From Botryotinia globosa (taxonomy: Eukaryota > Ascomycota > Leotiomycetes > Helotiales > Sclerotiniaceae), in NCBI GenBank assembly GCA_014898425.1, contig RCSZ01000010.1:1488001-1552000 (forward strand): a DNA stretch of 64,000 nt, read 5' to 3'. The notes below the pieces were generated by a model. The model was not told the DNA's origin. It was given only the letters and a program-made list of their open reading frames with translations, and searched no databases. Shown here one piece after another: positions 24,844 to 36,804 of the stretch. The position numbers were made by a program, and so were the translations under genes. Every line of letters begins with the position of its first letter. Position 1 is the first letter of the stretch.

Positions 24844-26282
24844 ATGGCGTACCGTCTCAGAAGCCCCAGTCACATTGGCATATTTCTCTTGATTGTTCTT
24901 ATTTGCATTTACCTATATGATAAGCAGTCTAAGAATTTACGATCCTCAATCTTTCAGTTGTCACCCAATGAGCAGAAGCCTTCGGCAGATATCCTCCAGT
25001 CACTTTCACTGACAGAGGACCAATGCCGCGCAGCTTTTCCAGGCTTGACGAAAGAGATTGATGATGCAGTGGCTCGAGGTCCATTTCCTCTGAAGAGACA
25101 GCCGGATCATCGTACCGGGCTTGTGCAAGGAAGAATAAAGGATGGAAAGGTTATATTTGACCATTAAATCATCTATCCTACAAACTATGTTAACAGGTAA
25201 ATCCAGGTGTTCGTAATTTCTGCGGACCCGAACCCGTCCAGGAATATGCTCCAGGTTCGTCTCCTCTTCCAGGTATTTGCCACAAGATTCTGATCTCTAT
25301 ATCACAGGAACGAACTTCAGTCTTGCACCAAATTCACCGTGCTGTTACCACTTCTCCTTCGCCTCTTCCGAATACTATTTTTGCATTCAATATACTCGAT
25401 ACTCCAATGAATAACTCGTGGGCGTTCTCGAGATCGAACGACCCTAGAATTGAAAATGGAAATTACTGGGTTATGCCGCACTTTGGTTTTTGGTCGTGGC
25501 CAGTTTCCTTTATTGGAACCGTCGATCAAGCATTGTCCAAGATTGATCGTATCGAGATAAATAAACATTGGACTGAGAAAATTGACAAAGCTGTATGGAG
25601 AGGAACGGGGTGGTTCAATACCGTCGGTAACAAGGACTCGCGGCCAAGCTTGATTCTGAAGGGTAAAGATAAAGAATGGGCAGATATAGAAGCTCTCAAT
25701 TGGACCACAAATGGCGACAGTGCCGAAAATGCTATCGGGATAGAGGATTTTTGCAAGTATAAGTATATTGTTTACACGGAGGGCATAACCTACTCTGGGC
25801 GTCTACTTTTCCATCAGGCGTGCGCTTCTGTTATTCTCACACCACCACCGACTTACTTACTTCACCAAACTCACTTTATGCGTCCCATATTCTCAAAAAC
25901 ATTCCTCCCGGCACGTGAAGTATCCGCCAAATTTGAATATGACTGGACAATTCGTTGGCCCAACACCTATGGACTAAGTGAAGCGAACATCATATTCGTT
26001 GAACCCGACTGGTCAGACCTTGAGGAAACGATCATTTACTTGCGGAACCATCCTGAGACAGCTACTGGTATTGCTGAAAGACAAAGGGAACTGTTCACAA
26101 GATACTTGTCCCCGGCCTCTGAGGCTTGTTACTGGAGAGCTCTCATACGTGGTTGGAGTAAAGTTGCTGAACCTCATTATGAAGATGGCGGCTGGGCTAG
26201 ATGGGATGCAGAAGGCGTTGAAGATGGCGAAGGAATGAGGTGGGAAACATTCAGTATACTTGGGAAAGTACCCCACGACTGA
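24844..26282 (+). CDS. CAP10-type glycosyltransferase, family GT90, about 442 aa
   Basis: Proposed exons: 24844-25149, 25207-25254, 25308-26282 (1329 nt, in frame). Start at ATG 24844. A short cytoplasmic tail, then one membrane segment (GIFLLIVLICIYLY, residues about 11-25), then a lumenal domain: a type II Golgi/ER protein. The catalytic half shows the family pattern of fungal CAP10/GT90 proteins: RTSVLHQIHRAV, a WVMPHFGFWSWP block, KAVWRGTGWFN, the YKYIVYTEGITYSGRL segment and the following LLFHQACASVIL. Related enzymes transfer xylose or glucose to glycans; the substrate here is unknown. Splicing is partly uncertain: intron 1 has an unusual GTTATA donor, and intron 2 could start at 25255 (GTTCGT) or 18 nt later (GTATTT), both in frame. 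Confidence 0.87.
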
Positions 26283-28125
26283 AGTTCCTCGCGGAAAATG
26301 GTAATCTGTCTTTCGGGGTCAGGCATATCCTATTTTATGTAGACACGATCTTATCATTTTACGATTCAAGCTACCTTTCATCATTTTGGTTTCTCATAGC
26401 ATTTCAACAACAAAAACTTTGCATCCGTGCACAATTCATACGCTCGTGGTCTCGCGCTCTGATTTTGTCACTTATTTATTGTGATTATGATCATCCAGCT
26501 TTTTTGGAATTGCAGATCGCGAACGAGTCTTATAAATTTTCTTTTTGAAACTCGAACACTCCGATCATGAAAGAAGCGGGAACTACAATGAGAGAACCAG
26601 TTTACCTTTCATGAGTGTACGAGTCTTGATCTCAGAGCAGGGCACCCACCAAGTAACAGTTACGCTATTCAATGCAATTGCACGTGCTAAATATTGACAG
26701 CGGAGTCAATGAAGATGCAGTCACTAAAACTATTGGCACCCGGATGTTCAGAATGCTGACGGGCACATACAATTCATAGAACCACAATGTTGACAATTCA
26801 ATTATGCGAGCAGTCTTTGCATTCGTATTCACTCCTTTTTTTCTGCAGCTGGGAATTACTCACAGCAAAGATGCAACCCAGCATACCTATCCACGTCTAG
26901 TTGTCCCAAATTTCCTGGTCAACTACGCCATAGAATAACACTCATATTGTCTCGAGGCTACAAACGAAATAACGACATAACACAGCTTCTACCAAGACGG
27001 GTGTCCGATCACTATATGGATAGCTTGAACGCCAGCACTTGTGTACATTATTTCTCAGCCACGTCTGACTACTCTTCAAATACTTTGGCGCCATTAGTTT
27101 ACGTCTTTGTCGTTGCTTGCAGTGTACTTTTTGCTTTCTGTTTGAGCGAGCATCCACTACTATTTAACAACGAGCAGGCATAAGCAAGTATGACGATTGT
27201 GATTGATTCTGGTTCAAGGGAAAGTTGCTTGTGGTGAATTGTCCGAGTTCAGAGAATCTATAAGCAGCTGGAATTCTTCAAAACGTAGTAAGAATTGCGG
27301 TTCACAATATCAAATCACAAAATATTGAATCCCATTCCAGATTCTGCTTTGTTTTCACCATGCTCGTGTTTTTGAGATTTGGCAATGGCTTACGAACTCG
27401 AATTTCTCGGCACTTGTCTCTTTATGCCTCGTCACATTGTTGGACGATATATTCGTCCCCAATATCTTCTACGGTGTGTAGTCTCGGTCTCCAAGGAGAA
27501 TGTACTAGCATTGCGAACTATACTGTGACACAAAAGATTCCTAGCGGTACAAGAACGGCATTGGGCGTGGCAATTTTTCCCAACAAATAATATTCAGGTG
27601 TATCAAAATTCTCTATGGAATACGGATTGTTCTGTGACCTGGATGTGATGAGCACATATGTATGTTGGTTTAAAGTATCAGAGGGCATGATTTAAATGAA
27701 TGTTATGATTCTCGAACCTTTGCTACGAAAGTAATGATTGCTATTGAGCATGAAACTCCAGATACTTAGGAAATCCAAATCACTATATGAATATTCCTGC
27801 TGAACCAGTCGAATGGTTATTCTTCCCAATGATCTGATCACCACGATTCCAATGAATTGTCACCTGGCATTCGTTACGTGAATTTTATCTGAACAAAACA
27901 AATGCTTCCGTATGATGTACATTGTTGAGCCTAAGGTACCAAGGCATTGATGGCATATATCGGCCGACCTTCCAAAATCATGTTTCCACATCGTAAAAAC
28001 AAATGCAGGACAACAAGTAGAAGAATCCAATACCAAGAGAATGAGATGTAGACACAGAAAAGAAAAAGTCCGTTCCATCTCCAAGTGATGTCACGTTGCT
28101 GCCATCTCAATATCAACGATTTAGC
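26283..28125. other. Gene-free stretch
   Basis: About 1.8 kb with only short ORFs (for example 26947-27183 and 27360-27590) that lack family resemblance, convincing signal peptides or splice context. I see no gene, RNA or repeat here. Confidence 0.45.
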
Positions 28126-28825
28126 TTAAGTCGCAACCACCAAGTGTATATCGTTATTAGCAACCATCTCTACCTGACTGGCAATGGTGCCATCACCAGC
28201 TTTAGCTTTCAACCAAATGTGTTTGCTGAACAAGACTTTCGCTGTTTTTCCAGGAACAACGAATGACTCGGTGGTTTCTCCTTCCTGGTATTCGGTAAAA
28301 GATTTCGAAGTAGTTTGAGTGCATTGGTAATTAAGTGTAACACTACTTTCGAAACCTTTGATACCGTATGAAGCCGAGACGGAAACTCCAACTGAGTGCA
28401 CCATCTCTTCGCTTTGAGTCTTGCTTAGCCCCCATTTGATGGTCTTTGAATGGTTGAAGTCACCTGCGCTGTCATTGTTCCATACCCCCTCGACATTCCA
28501 CGCGATTTCTCGACTAACAGTATAGAAAGGCTTAGAGATCCTAGCAACATTCCAGGCGCTGTCGTTCGGAAGATAAAATATGAAAGACAACACCGCAGAG
28601 CACTGTTCTTGCTGGCCAAATTGGTCGCCAGTGCGGATGGTTGTTTTCGTAAAAGTCGGTATAGCAAAATCAAACCTTTTAAAAGCATTGGGAACTCGGA
28701 GAAGCGACACGACGGCATAACTCGTATCGGGCCTGCCACAGTTTTGCGAGACACGGAAAGTATAAGGAGGTATAGGAACATATTCGGAACCATCAATATC
28801 GTTGGTTTCTATGAAAATCCATAAT
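28126..28825 (-). pseudogene. 5'-truncated aerolysin-like / crystal-toxin-like domain ORF
   Basis: An open minus-strand frame from the stop at 28126 up to at least 28822, with the first in-frame ATG only at 28710. Residues upstream of that ATG still read like protein (IPPYTFRVSQNCGRP), so the ATG is internal. The frame then runs into AT-saturated DNA and the original N-terminus is missing. The C-terminal part has a KTIKWGLSKTQSEE strand, alternating Ser/Val segments (HSVGVSVSASYGIKG), then TEYQEGETTESFVVPGK and KVLFSKHIWLKA. This layout resembles the beta-rich pore-forming domain of aerolysin-type and fungal insecticidal-crystal-toxin-like proteins, a family guess without alignment. It is probably non-functional or partial; an unseen upstream exon cannot be excluded. 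Confidence 0.5.
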
Positions 28826-29318
28826 AAGTCTACTAAATCACTTATTAATATCTTACTAATTAAGCGATATTTTGATGACTAATATATGTATAATATGATT
28901 TTATATTATAAAATTATATTATCATATAGTTATATAATAATATCTCTTATCAAATTAATCTATAATAGAATAGAATGAAATAAAACCAAAGAAAAGCATA
29001 TAAAAGATTATTATTAAATTCATTGAATTTAATTAATTGTACTTTCTTTTTATTATATAAAATGATTCCATTGAATTTGATTTAAATCTATCTTATTTAT
29101 AAGCATAGAATATACTAGAATTTCATTATAAACTATATAAACCTAGGATATTCTTTAAAGAAACCCTAGAAAAAAGCAAGCAATTTCATTTCAATTTAGT
29201 CTAGTTCTTATAAATTGACTTCAATTCAATTTTTATTATATATATTCAATTCGTTTCTAAGTCTAAACTGATTAGATCTTCTATTATTATTATTATTATA
29301 ATATATAACCTTCAATAA
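28826..29318. mobile_element. AT-rich block, possible degraded solo LTR
   Basis: About 490 bases of abrupt AT saturation, including a TATATAAACC box-like word near 29134 and a TTATTATTATTATTA tract just before the right edge. Size and sharp edges fit a RIP-degraded solo LTR or repeat insertion. The ends are not defined well enough to name target duplications. Confidence 0.5.
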
Positions 29319-29320
29319 GA

Positions 29321-30165
29321 ATGATTGGCCGAATAAGTAATTTCCTTTGGGGAATTTTCAAACCTGCTGAAATACAGTCAAATTTCGAGTGGCCATACAT
29401 CAACCCGGAAAACGAACCATATTATGTAGCCGGCTACGCTTCTGCTGATCGATTTGAGCGTGATGAGACTGCCGCAAACTGGAGTCGATTCAGCCACTTA
29501 AAGTTCAAATCTCAGAAGAAAAGGTGAGAGATGGAGAAGAATGTGGAAGATTGTTTTATGAACTAGAACCAACTTGTCGAGAAGTGCCGTATTTACTTCA
29601 GCGCTTTTTCAAAAATTTCACGGGTATCTCATTCTCAGTTGACTCCAATTTAAAACTCTCTCTCTCTGCATACAAATCACGGAGATAGATAACAAAGACA
29701 TATCGAATGCCAAGTCGAGGGCTTGAATCAATCTCAAAATTCGAACAAGCATGGAGAAAAGCTTTGATCTGTCCCTCTTTCGATTTTATATACATCGTTC
29801 TTTCCCATCAGTTTAGTGCACGTGTGGACGTGCTACTTCGAAGTCATGTGATAAGATTGCTGTAGCTTCCCATTGCTACGAGATCTATTGTCAACACTAA
29901 AAATAATGAAGTGGGGTGACTTCATCTCTCATTCTCTTGCTGAAAATAAATGGACTCTGATAATGATTACCCCTATTTTCATATTTGGCTAAATGTGTTG
30001 ATCGGCACACACTATCGTATTCTTGTACTAACAATCTGACGTGTTAGACATCACACCAAATGCCACATCACCTCACGCTAGAAATCTTTTCCTCGTCAAT
30101 TTATAAACTCCAAATAATCATGGAAAGGTATACGAGAAGTATAGCGCTGAGATCATACAAGTAAA
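29321..30165. other. Region with a 68-aa orphan ORF (29321-29527)
   Basis: The plus ORF begins exactly where the AT block ends. Its C-terminal part (WSRFSHLKFKSQKK) loosely recalls the start of fungal DUF6594 membrane proteins, but nothing further downstream continues the family. It may be a fragment left by the neighbouring insertion. Otherwise I see nothing up to 30165. Confidence 0.25.
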
Positions 30166-31578
30166 ATGGATCTTGAAATGACAAAGAAGCAGAATGATGC
30201 TATCAGAGCATCTCTAGCAGAACTCACTCTCAAAGTCGAGAAGCACCTTTCCGCCTGTGAAGAGAATGCGGTACACAGCAGTACCTTCAATGCTGCAACT
30301 GTGACGAAGACTCATGTAGAACTGATGAATGCTGCAAGGAAGATGAAAAGTGATGTTTATGGACCAGTCAACAATATTGCTTCGCATTATGAAGAGGTAC
30401 GTAGCCCTTCCATGTTCCAACTTTATGGGTTAGAGCTGATTTAGAAGTAACAGTTCATACACTCAGGATGTTTGAGGGCATTGCTGGAAGCAGGCGTTTT
30501 CGACAAGTTACCATTGGATGGAACAGGAATGCCTGCTTCGGAATTGGCTGAAAAAACTAATATGGAAGAGGCGCTGTTAAGTATGGCTGAGTAGAGTATC
30601 ATTACACAATAAATGGATTAAACTAATGCATCCATGCTACAGTTCGACTGATGCGAGCCGTTACCCCTATCTATTTTGAGGAGAATAGTCCGGGGGTATA
30701 CAATCAAACGGCAAATTCTCTAATATTTCAGCTAGAGGGTATGAGAGCGTCATACAAACAAATGTTTGTTTCCTCCAAAAGCCAACACCATTGCACGATA
30801 TGTGTTTCTGACAATATAAAGCTATGACGAATATGCGCCTTGTAGTTATGCACTGACTCCATACTTCAAAGAGAATGGATTCAAAGTACCAGACTCGATC
30901 AAAAACAATCCATATACATTTGCCCATCGAACTAATGGTCTCAATATGTGGGATTATCTCTCTCTTCATCCCGAGAGACTAAGAATATTCAATTTGGGCA
31001 TGAATCGAATTTCTTCGCAAATGGTTCAATCCTATGGTCTCTTTCCATGGCTCTCTGAATATCGAAAGATGCAAATAAACGACGAATCAGTACTGCTGGT
31101 AGATATTGGAGGTGGTCAAGGTCAAGCGATCACCGCTATCAAAGATATCATTGAAGGTACTAAAGGTCGATTAATTCTTCAGGACAGAGAAGAAGTTATG
31201 TTAGAGAACCCTGATCCCGTTCCTGGTATCGAAAAGATGACCTATGACTTCTTCACACCACAACCAGTCAAAGGTGCACTAATCTACCATATCCGTCGCT
31301 GCTTTCACGATTGGCCAGACGCAGATTGCGTTGCTATTCTTTCCAATATCGCTAATGCCATGACTTCCACTTCTCGGCTTCTTATTGCGGAAATGGTGTT
31401 GCAGGACGAGCTAGATGCCGAGGCGACTTGGATGGATGTTACGATGATGTTTTTCGCGGGAAAAGAGAGATCAGAGAAGCAATGGAGACAATTGATTGAA
31501 GCTGCAGGATTGAGATTGGAGAGGATATTTGGTTCCGAGGGAACAACTTTTAGTGTATTGGAAGCGTGGTTGAAGTAG
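30166..31578 (+). CDS. SAM-dependent O-methyltransferase, 411 aa
   Basis: Four exons: 30166-30396, 30454-30580, 30643-30763, 30822-31578; the 1236 nt are in frame and each junction restores the family pattern. The N-terminal half is the helical dimerisation domain with the LLEAGVFDKLP and IRLMRAVTPIYFEE segments. The C-terminal half is the Rossmann methyltransferase: SAM-binding LLVDIGGGQGQ near residue 252, the DFFTPQP loop, and RCFHDWPD with the presumed catalytic base His near residue 322. This is the plant-COMT-like class used by fungi to methylate hydroxyls of phenolic or polyketide metabolites (sterigmatocystin 8-O-methyltransferase relatives). No synthase lies nearby, so the substrate is unknown. 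The intron 3 donor is a weak GTTTGT. Confidence 0.92.
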
Positions 31579-33335
31579 GGTTGTGGAGTGGATCCTATGA
31601 TTTAGATGACGGGATGATTATGAGAAATATGACTTCACATCAATTGCCAGTGAGCTTGAAAAGTGAAGCATGAGATTTTGATGAAAACGCTTTGTGCAAA
31701 GACTCGCTTCCAAAACTTCATTATGGTGGTCATAAAGAATGTGTGCTGATTGCATTTAGACACAGACACTTGTTCCCTGGTTGAATGGGCCAAACTAGAT
31801 GCGAGGTGGTATAAGCTTTTGAGAAAGCTTATTTGTACGCAGCACAGCAATGTCAGTCTCTAGGCCTTGGTAAACATTCTACGCGGAACACTTACCGCAT
31901 CTTATCTCTCCTCCCAGCTGCTAGATCCGATTCATTTGATCATTTTCCCTCTGTGAGACCGCTGCTTTGGATACTTTAATAAAGTGTAATGCATACTTTC
32001 ATTACAAAATGAATGCAGTCAGGTCATCCTACTCCAGCTCGTAATCACCTCTCCCATAGAGTCTTGTGCTGATTTGGGGTGATTTTCTTATCCGGAATCT
32101 GGGGCCCCTGATATCCATTGAATGGCTAGATTAGACAAGTGATCATAGTTGACAATAACTCGATAGTCATGTCTAATATATATCGATAGCTTCATGAGCC
32201 ACCTAAGATGGCATCATCAGCAATTATAGGTTACTCGAGCTATGGATAATGCCAGTACCATGGAAAACTTCACATCAAGTCATATTACACCAACAGGTAC
32301 CCTGTATTCGGTTCTTACATGCATTCCATTTTGAACCAATAGTTGTATCTTACAACAAAAACTCGAAGGATGGGATCTGTGGGACCAAACAGGGAGTATC
32401 TCGAAAGTACCTATAGTGGGGATCTAATAATCAGCGAGCGACGACACCACTCGCGAGAAGCGCCAACTTGCAGGGACGTTTACTTTTCAGGAAAAAATAC
32501 CCAAGTCCCCAAGTACGAACTAATCGGCGCTTAAAAGAGCTGACTATGGTCATAGAATAACCTTAATTTGTACGCTCTTCGCTTCTAGAGCCTCCGATCG
32601 GATGAATATCAGACCTTCTCTACAACTAAATTGATTGGGTAGGACCGTGTGGCTAGTGGTCTTGGCCTGAAAATGCCACACGATCCACAAACTTATTCCC
32701 AAATTTCCGTCACAGTACCTAGGCTTATTAATGTTTATCCAAAAAGTTTCGGGGTTTATTAAGTTCCAGATGTACACTATGGTCAGAAATATCGGATACA
32801 TTTGGATGGGCGAACAGTCCGTTATAACACGGTACGGTATTGGGAAACCTTCCAAGTAGAGAACCACAACTGCGTTTTCTATGTTATTTATTTGAACAAC
32901 GTCAAGGAACAGCAATTTGAACATGTTGCTTTGAGACGTGAACGGCTTCCTTTCATCGTTTTCTCATTTTCTCATTCAAGACTCTAAATCTTTGCCTTGC
33001 ATTTCTATACAAATGTCCATCTTATGAACAAAGTCCAACGTATATGCTTTGTTTTCCTGTTGACACAGCAATGATACGATTTCTGAAAAAGACGCCTTTT
33101 CGAAGTAGAAACTTTGAATGAGCTCATATCAAGCCGCTGAAAATGTATACACGCCAATATGATACACCAACACCCACATTCCGGGCCGAGGAGGCGAGAT
33201 GCCTTTGTTGCCTGTTATTTAAAGCTAACCTGTAATAAGGACGTTGGTAAGGTGGGTTGATACTCGAGAAGACATTTCGAGTCCAAATTAAGACCAGTGT
33301 AGGCAATAGTATTTCCCGTATTCCGTATACGGGTT
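31579..33335. other. Gene-free stretch
   Basis: About 1.75 kb of ordinary composition. Only short ORFs (32343-32534, 32550-32924, 32802-32987, 33124-33306) are present, none with recognisable motifs. I see no gene. Confidence 0.45.
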
Positions 33336-36300
33336 AGTTTAGTGGTGTGTATCGAATTTTTTTGAAATATGTATGTATATAGTATGGAATTCAATATTAC
33401 TGGGAATATTCAATATCATTCTAATATTAAATATTACTAATAAGATATAGGAATATAGATTTCTGATTGGTATAGAATAAATCGAAATATATAAATTTGA
33501 GGTTATTTTTAGATTTTAATAATATTAAATCCTATATTCAATTGAATTATTATTAATTAATAATAAATCATCAATATTATCGAATATTTTAATGTTTTTG
33601 ATATATTTGAATGTAAATATTGATATTATAATATTGTTTTTACAAATTTAATCATTTTAAAAGTTTTAAAGATAATTAATAAAATAGTGATTTTATTGAA
33701 TTTTTTGTTATTTAATTATATAAAATCCCTTGATTTTATATAGATAATTATTTATTTTATTATTTTATTTTATTTTCAATTTTTCAAAATATTTTTTATT
33801 TATATATTTGATGCTTTAAGTTTTATAGATTTTATTTTTTATAAAAAAAAAATTCAATTTAATCAATTTTTATTTTTTATTGAAACCTCTATTCGAATCG
33901 AATTTATTAAATTTTTATAAAATAATTTTTTTAATTTCAATCCTTCAATTTTATTATTTATATTATTATTTAATATCGAAGGTTTTGAAATATTTATAAA
34001 TTCTATAGTATTAATAATTTGTTATTAATAAATATAAATTTGAAAATATATATCAAATAAGAATCTTTAAATAATATATTTTATTAAAAAAGATAAAATA
34101 AAATGAAAATATAATTATTATAAAATTAGATATTTTGAAATGAATAATATTTATATTATATCAATATATCTTTAAAATATATATCAAATTATTGATATTT
34201 TAGTTTGAAAAAAGTATTTTTAATGTGTATAGATTATTATTAAATAAACTCTTTTTAATATATACAAAACTATCTTTTTTAAATATAAGAAAATAATCAA
34301 CAAAAAGGAAGATTTTAGTAATTTGTTTGAATCTTATATTATTAATCTTCAAACCCTTGAAATTCTTATAATTCGATTTTTTATTCAATACTTTTTGTTT
34401 TCTAATTTCTTCAAATATAACGAATTCCAAACTCTTTTTATTTATTTCAATAAATAATCGAATATTTGAATTTCTAACTTTTATTATATTATTTTGAAAT
34501 AGATTATTTAGAATTTCAACAAAAACAAATTCAAAATGAAATAAAAAATATATTCTTTTTATAACAAAATTCATATTATTTATAATATTTAGATCTCCTT
34601 TAATAAATATAATATTTTTAATATTAAGATTTAATTTATTAATAAAATAAGCAAATTATAAACTATTATTCTTATATTATAAAAGATTGAAAAATATTAT
34701 ATAAATAAAAATCTTATAAAACTTTTATTTAATAAAATTAATAAATAAAGAATTGAAAATAAATTGAGATATTTAGTAATAAATATTATATCGAATAATA
34801 ATACTTTATATATTTATCTTTCAAATTGTAGATTTTATTTTTTTTATTTTATATTTTATTTTTAATTTTATTAATATTTTTGTATATTTGTTAGATTTTA
34901 ATAATAAAAATAATATTAAATAGAATTTAATATAAAATAGAATTCGATATAATATATATAATATCAATTTTTTTATAAAAATATTTTTATTCGAAGATTC
35001 TATATCTAAAGATTAAATTTTTGATTCGGATTGTAATCTTGAAGCTTTTGTATATAATATTAATTTAATTTCAAAACTCAATTACAAATATTGAAAGAAA
35101 AAAGATATAATAAACAAATATTACAATTTTACTATTAAAATCAATAATTCCTTTTGTTTATTATAACAATAAAATAGATTAATAAAAAAGCGATTTACAA
35201 AAGATAATTTAATTCGATGGAATTTTATTAATAATTTTTTTTTAATATTTCTTATACCCCAAGTATATTATACATATAAAAAATAATAAATTCGATATTC
35301 AAATAAACTTTCTACAAAACTTAAATTGATAAATAATGATTTTGATTAATTATAAGATATTTATTATTTTTTAAGTGTTTTAAAAGATACAATAGAATTC
35401 ATTAAAAGTAATAATACTACTCTTGAAAAAATGCTTTTTATAATAGAATTTTTGCTATAATATTTTGAAAAGGGAAAAGTATAATCTACATTCTTTATTT
35501 ATATATTCTTTATTTGTATATTCTTTATTCTATATCTTTTTATTCTATAACTCTTTATTCTATATCTCTTTATTCGTTTATTCTATTTATATTTAATCGT
35601 ATTTAGATTACCTATACAAATAATCTATTTTTGAATTTCTATATCAATAATGAATAAACAAAATTCAAAAAATATTATTCTTTCACTAATAAATCACTAT
35701 ATTATATTATTATTATTATATTAAATCTTTTTTAAAAATAATTATATTTTAAAGAATTTTGAAAGAAATCTTATTCATTATAAATCGAAAAATGAAAGAA
35801 TAATATTGAAAGATTTTGAAAGGAATATTATAAGTCAGATTTCGAAAATTCATCTCAATTAATATTTAAAGAAATCTTTCCAAATACATTAATTATACAC
35901 TTATAAGCTAGAAAAGTATTTCGTTATTTAATAAATAAATATATAAAATATCTTGCTACTCTCTTTTTTGAATATATTCAAAATCCTTATAAATAATAAT
36001 TTGATTTTATATAATAACAATCATACCCTAATTTAAACAAAATAATACTTGATTTATTTAATATCCCTAATACATCTATTTCTATTAAATACTTATTTTT
36101 TTCTATAAAGATTATTATTATTATAAAATGAAATAAGCTTCAAATTGTAATTATTGAAAAAATAAAATATTTAAAATCATAATTAGATTTAGATTTATAA
36201 ATAAAAGATAATATAGAATTCGAGAATTTAAATGAATAAAAAATAGGAATTATTTTTTTAAATAATATTTTATTATTATTTGAATTTTATTAGAATTAAT

Positions 36301-36430
36301 TTTGATTTTAATATTATCTTTTAAATATTTTAGTTTTTCTATATATCTTTGTATATATCTATTTAAATAATATCTACAATAATAAGTATTTATTTTTTTA
36401 ATACATACTATCTACCATATCAAAAGCTTC
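33336..36430. mobile_element. 3.1-kb AT island, probable RIP-degraded repeat
   Basis: Composition is overwhelmingly A/T with sharp edges near 33340 and 36430, both flanked by normal DNA. The only ORF over 100 codons (34574-34200, minus) is Lys/Ile/Phe/Asn-rich, as expected by chance in AT-rich DNA. No transposase, reverse transcriptase or terminal repeat can be read, which is typical of heavily RIP-mutated elements. Confidence 0.7.
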
Positions 36431-36804
36431 ATACGCGCCACCATAATACTATAGTATACTAATGTCTACACTGATTAAGACTGCCCAAAAAGTGCGATGA
36501 AATTGGAAGGTAATTCATGAGCCGTAGATGGGGCTGTCGCTGCCTAGTCTTTGTTGTTGGTTTCCAGCAAGGTGGTCTATATCGCTCAGTAGTAGAGTTG
36601 ACACAGGCAAATATAGATCGAGTATCAAATCAATTTCCTATCATGCGCCTATACGCAGCTCATATTTTCCGGGGACTTCAGGCGTATTGTGAAGTATAAT
36701 GAGCCTAGAAAGAATTTATGCGACTGGGGAAGATGATCGGTTCCCAAAATTAGTGAATGAAATCTCCATTCTTTGTTGCGACCAATTGAGATAATCGTAT
36801 TCGC

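Noticed and set aside
27360..27590. Possible small secreted protein, 76 aa
   Set aside because: The N-terminus is not a convincing signal peptide and the Cys pattern is sparse.
34200..34574. 124-aa minus ORF in the AT island
   Set aside because: Lys/Ile/Phe/Asn composition is what AT-rich DNA encodes by chance; not a transposon protein.
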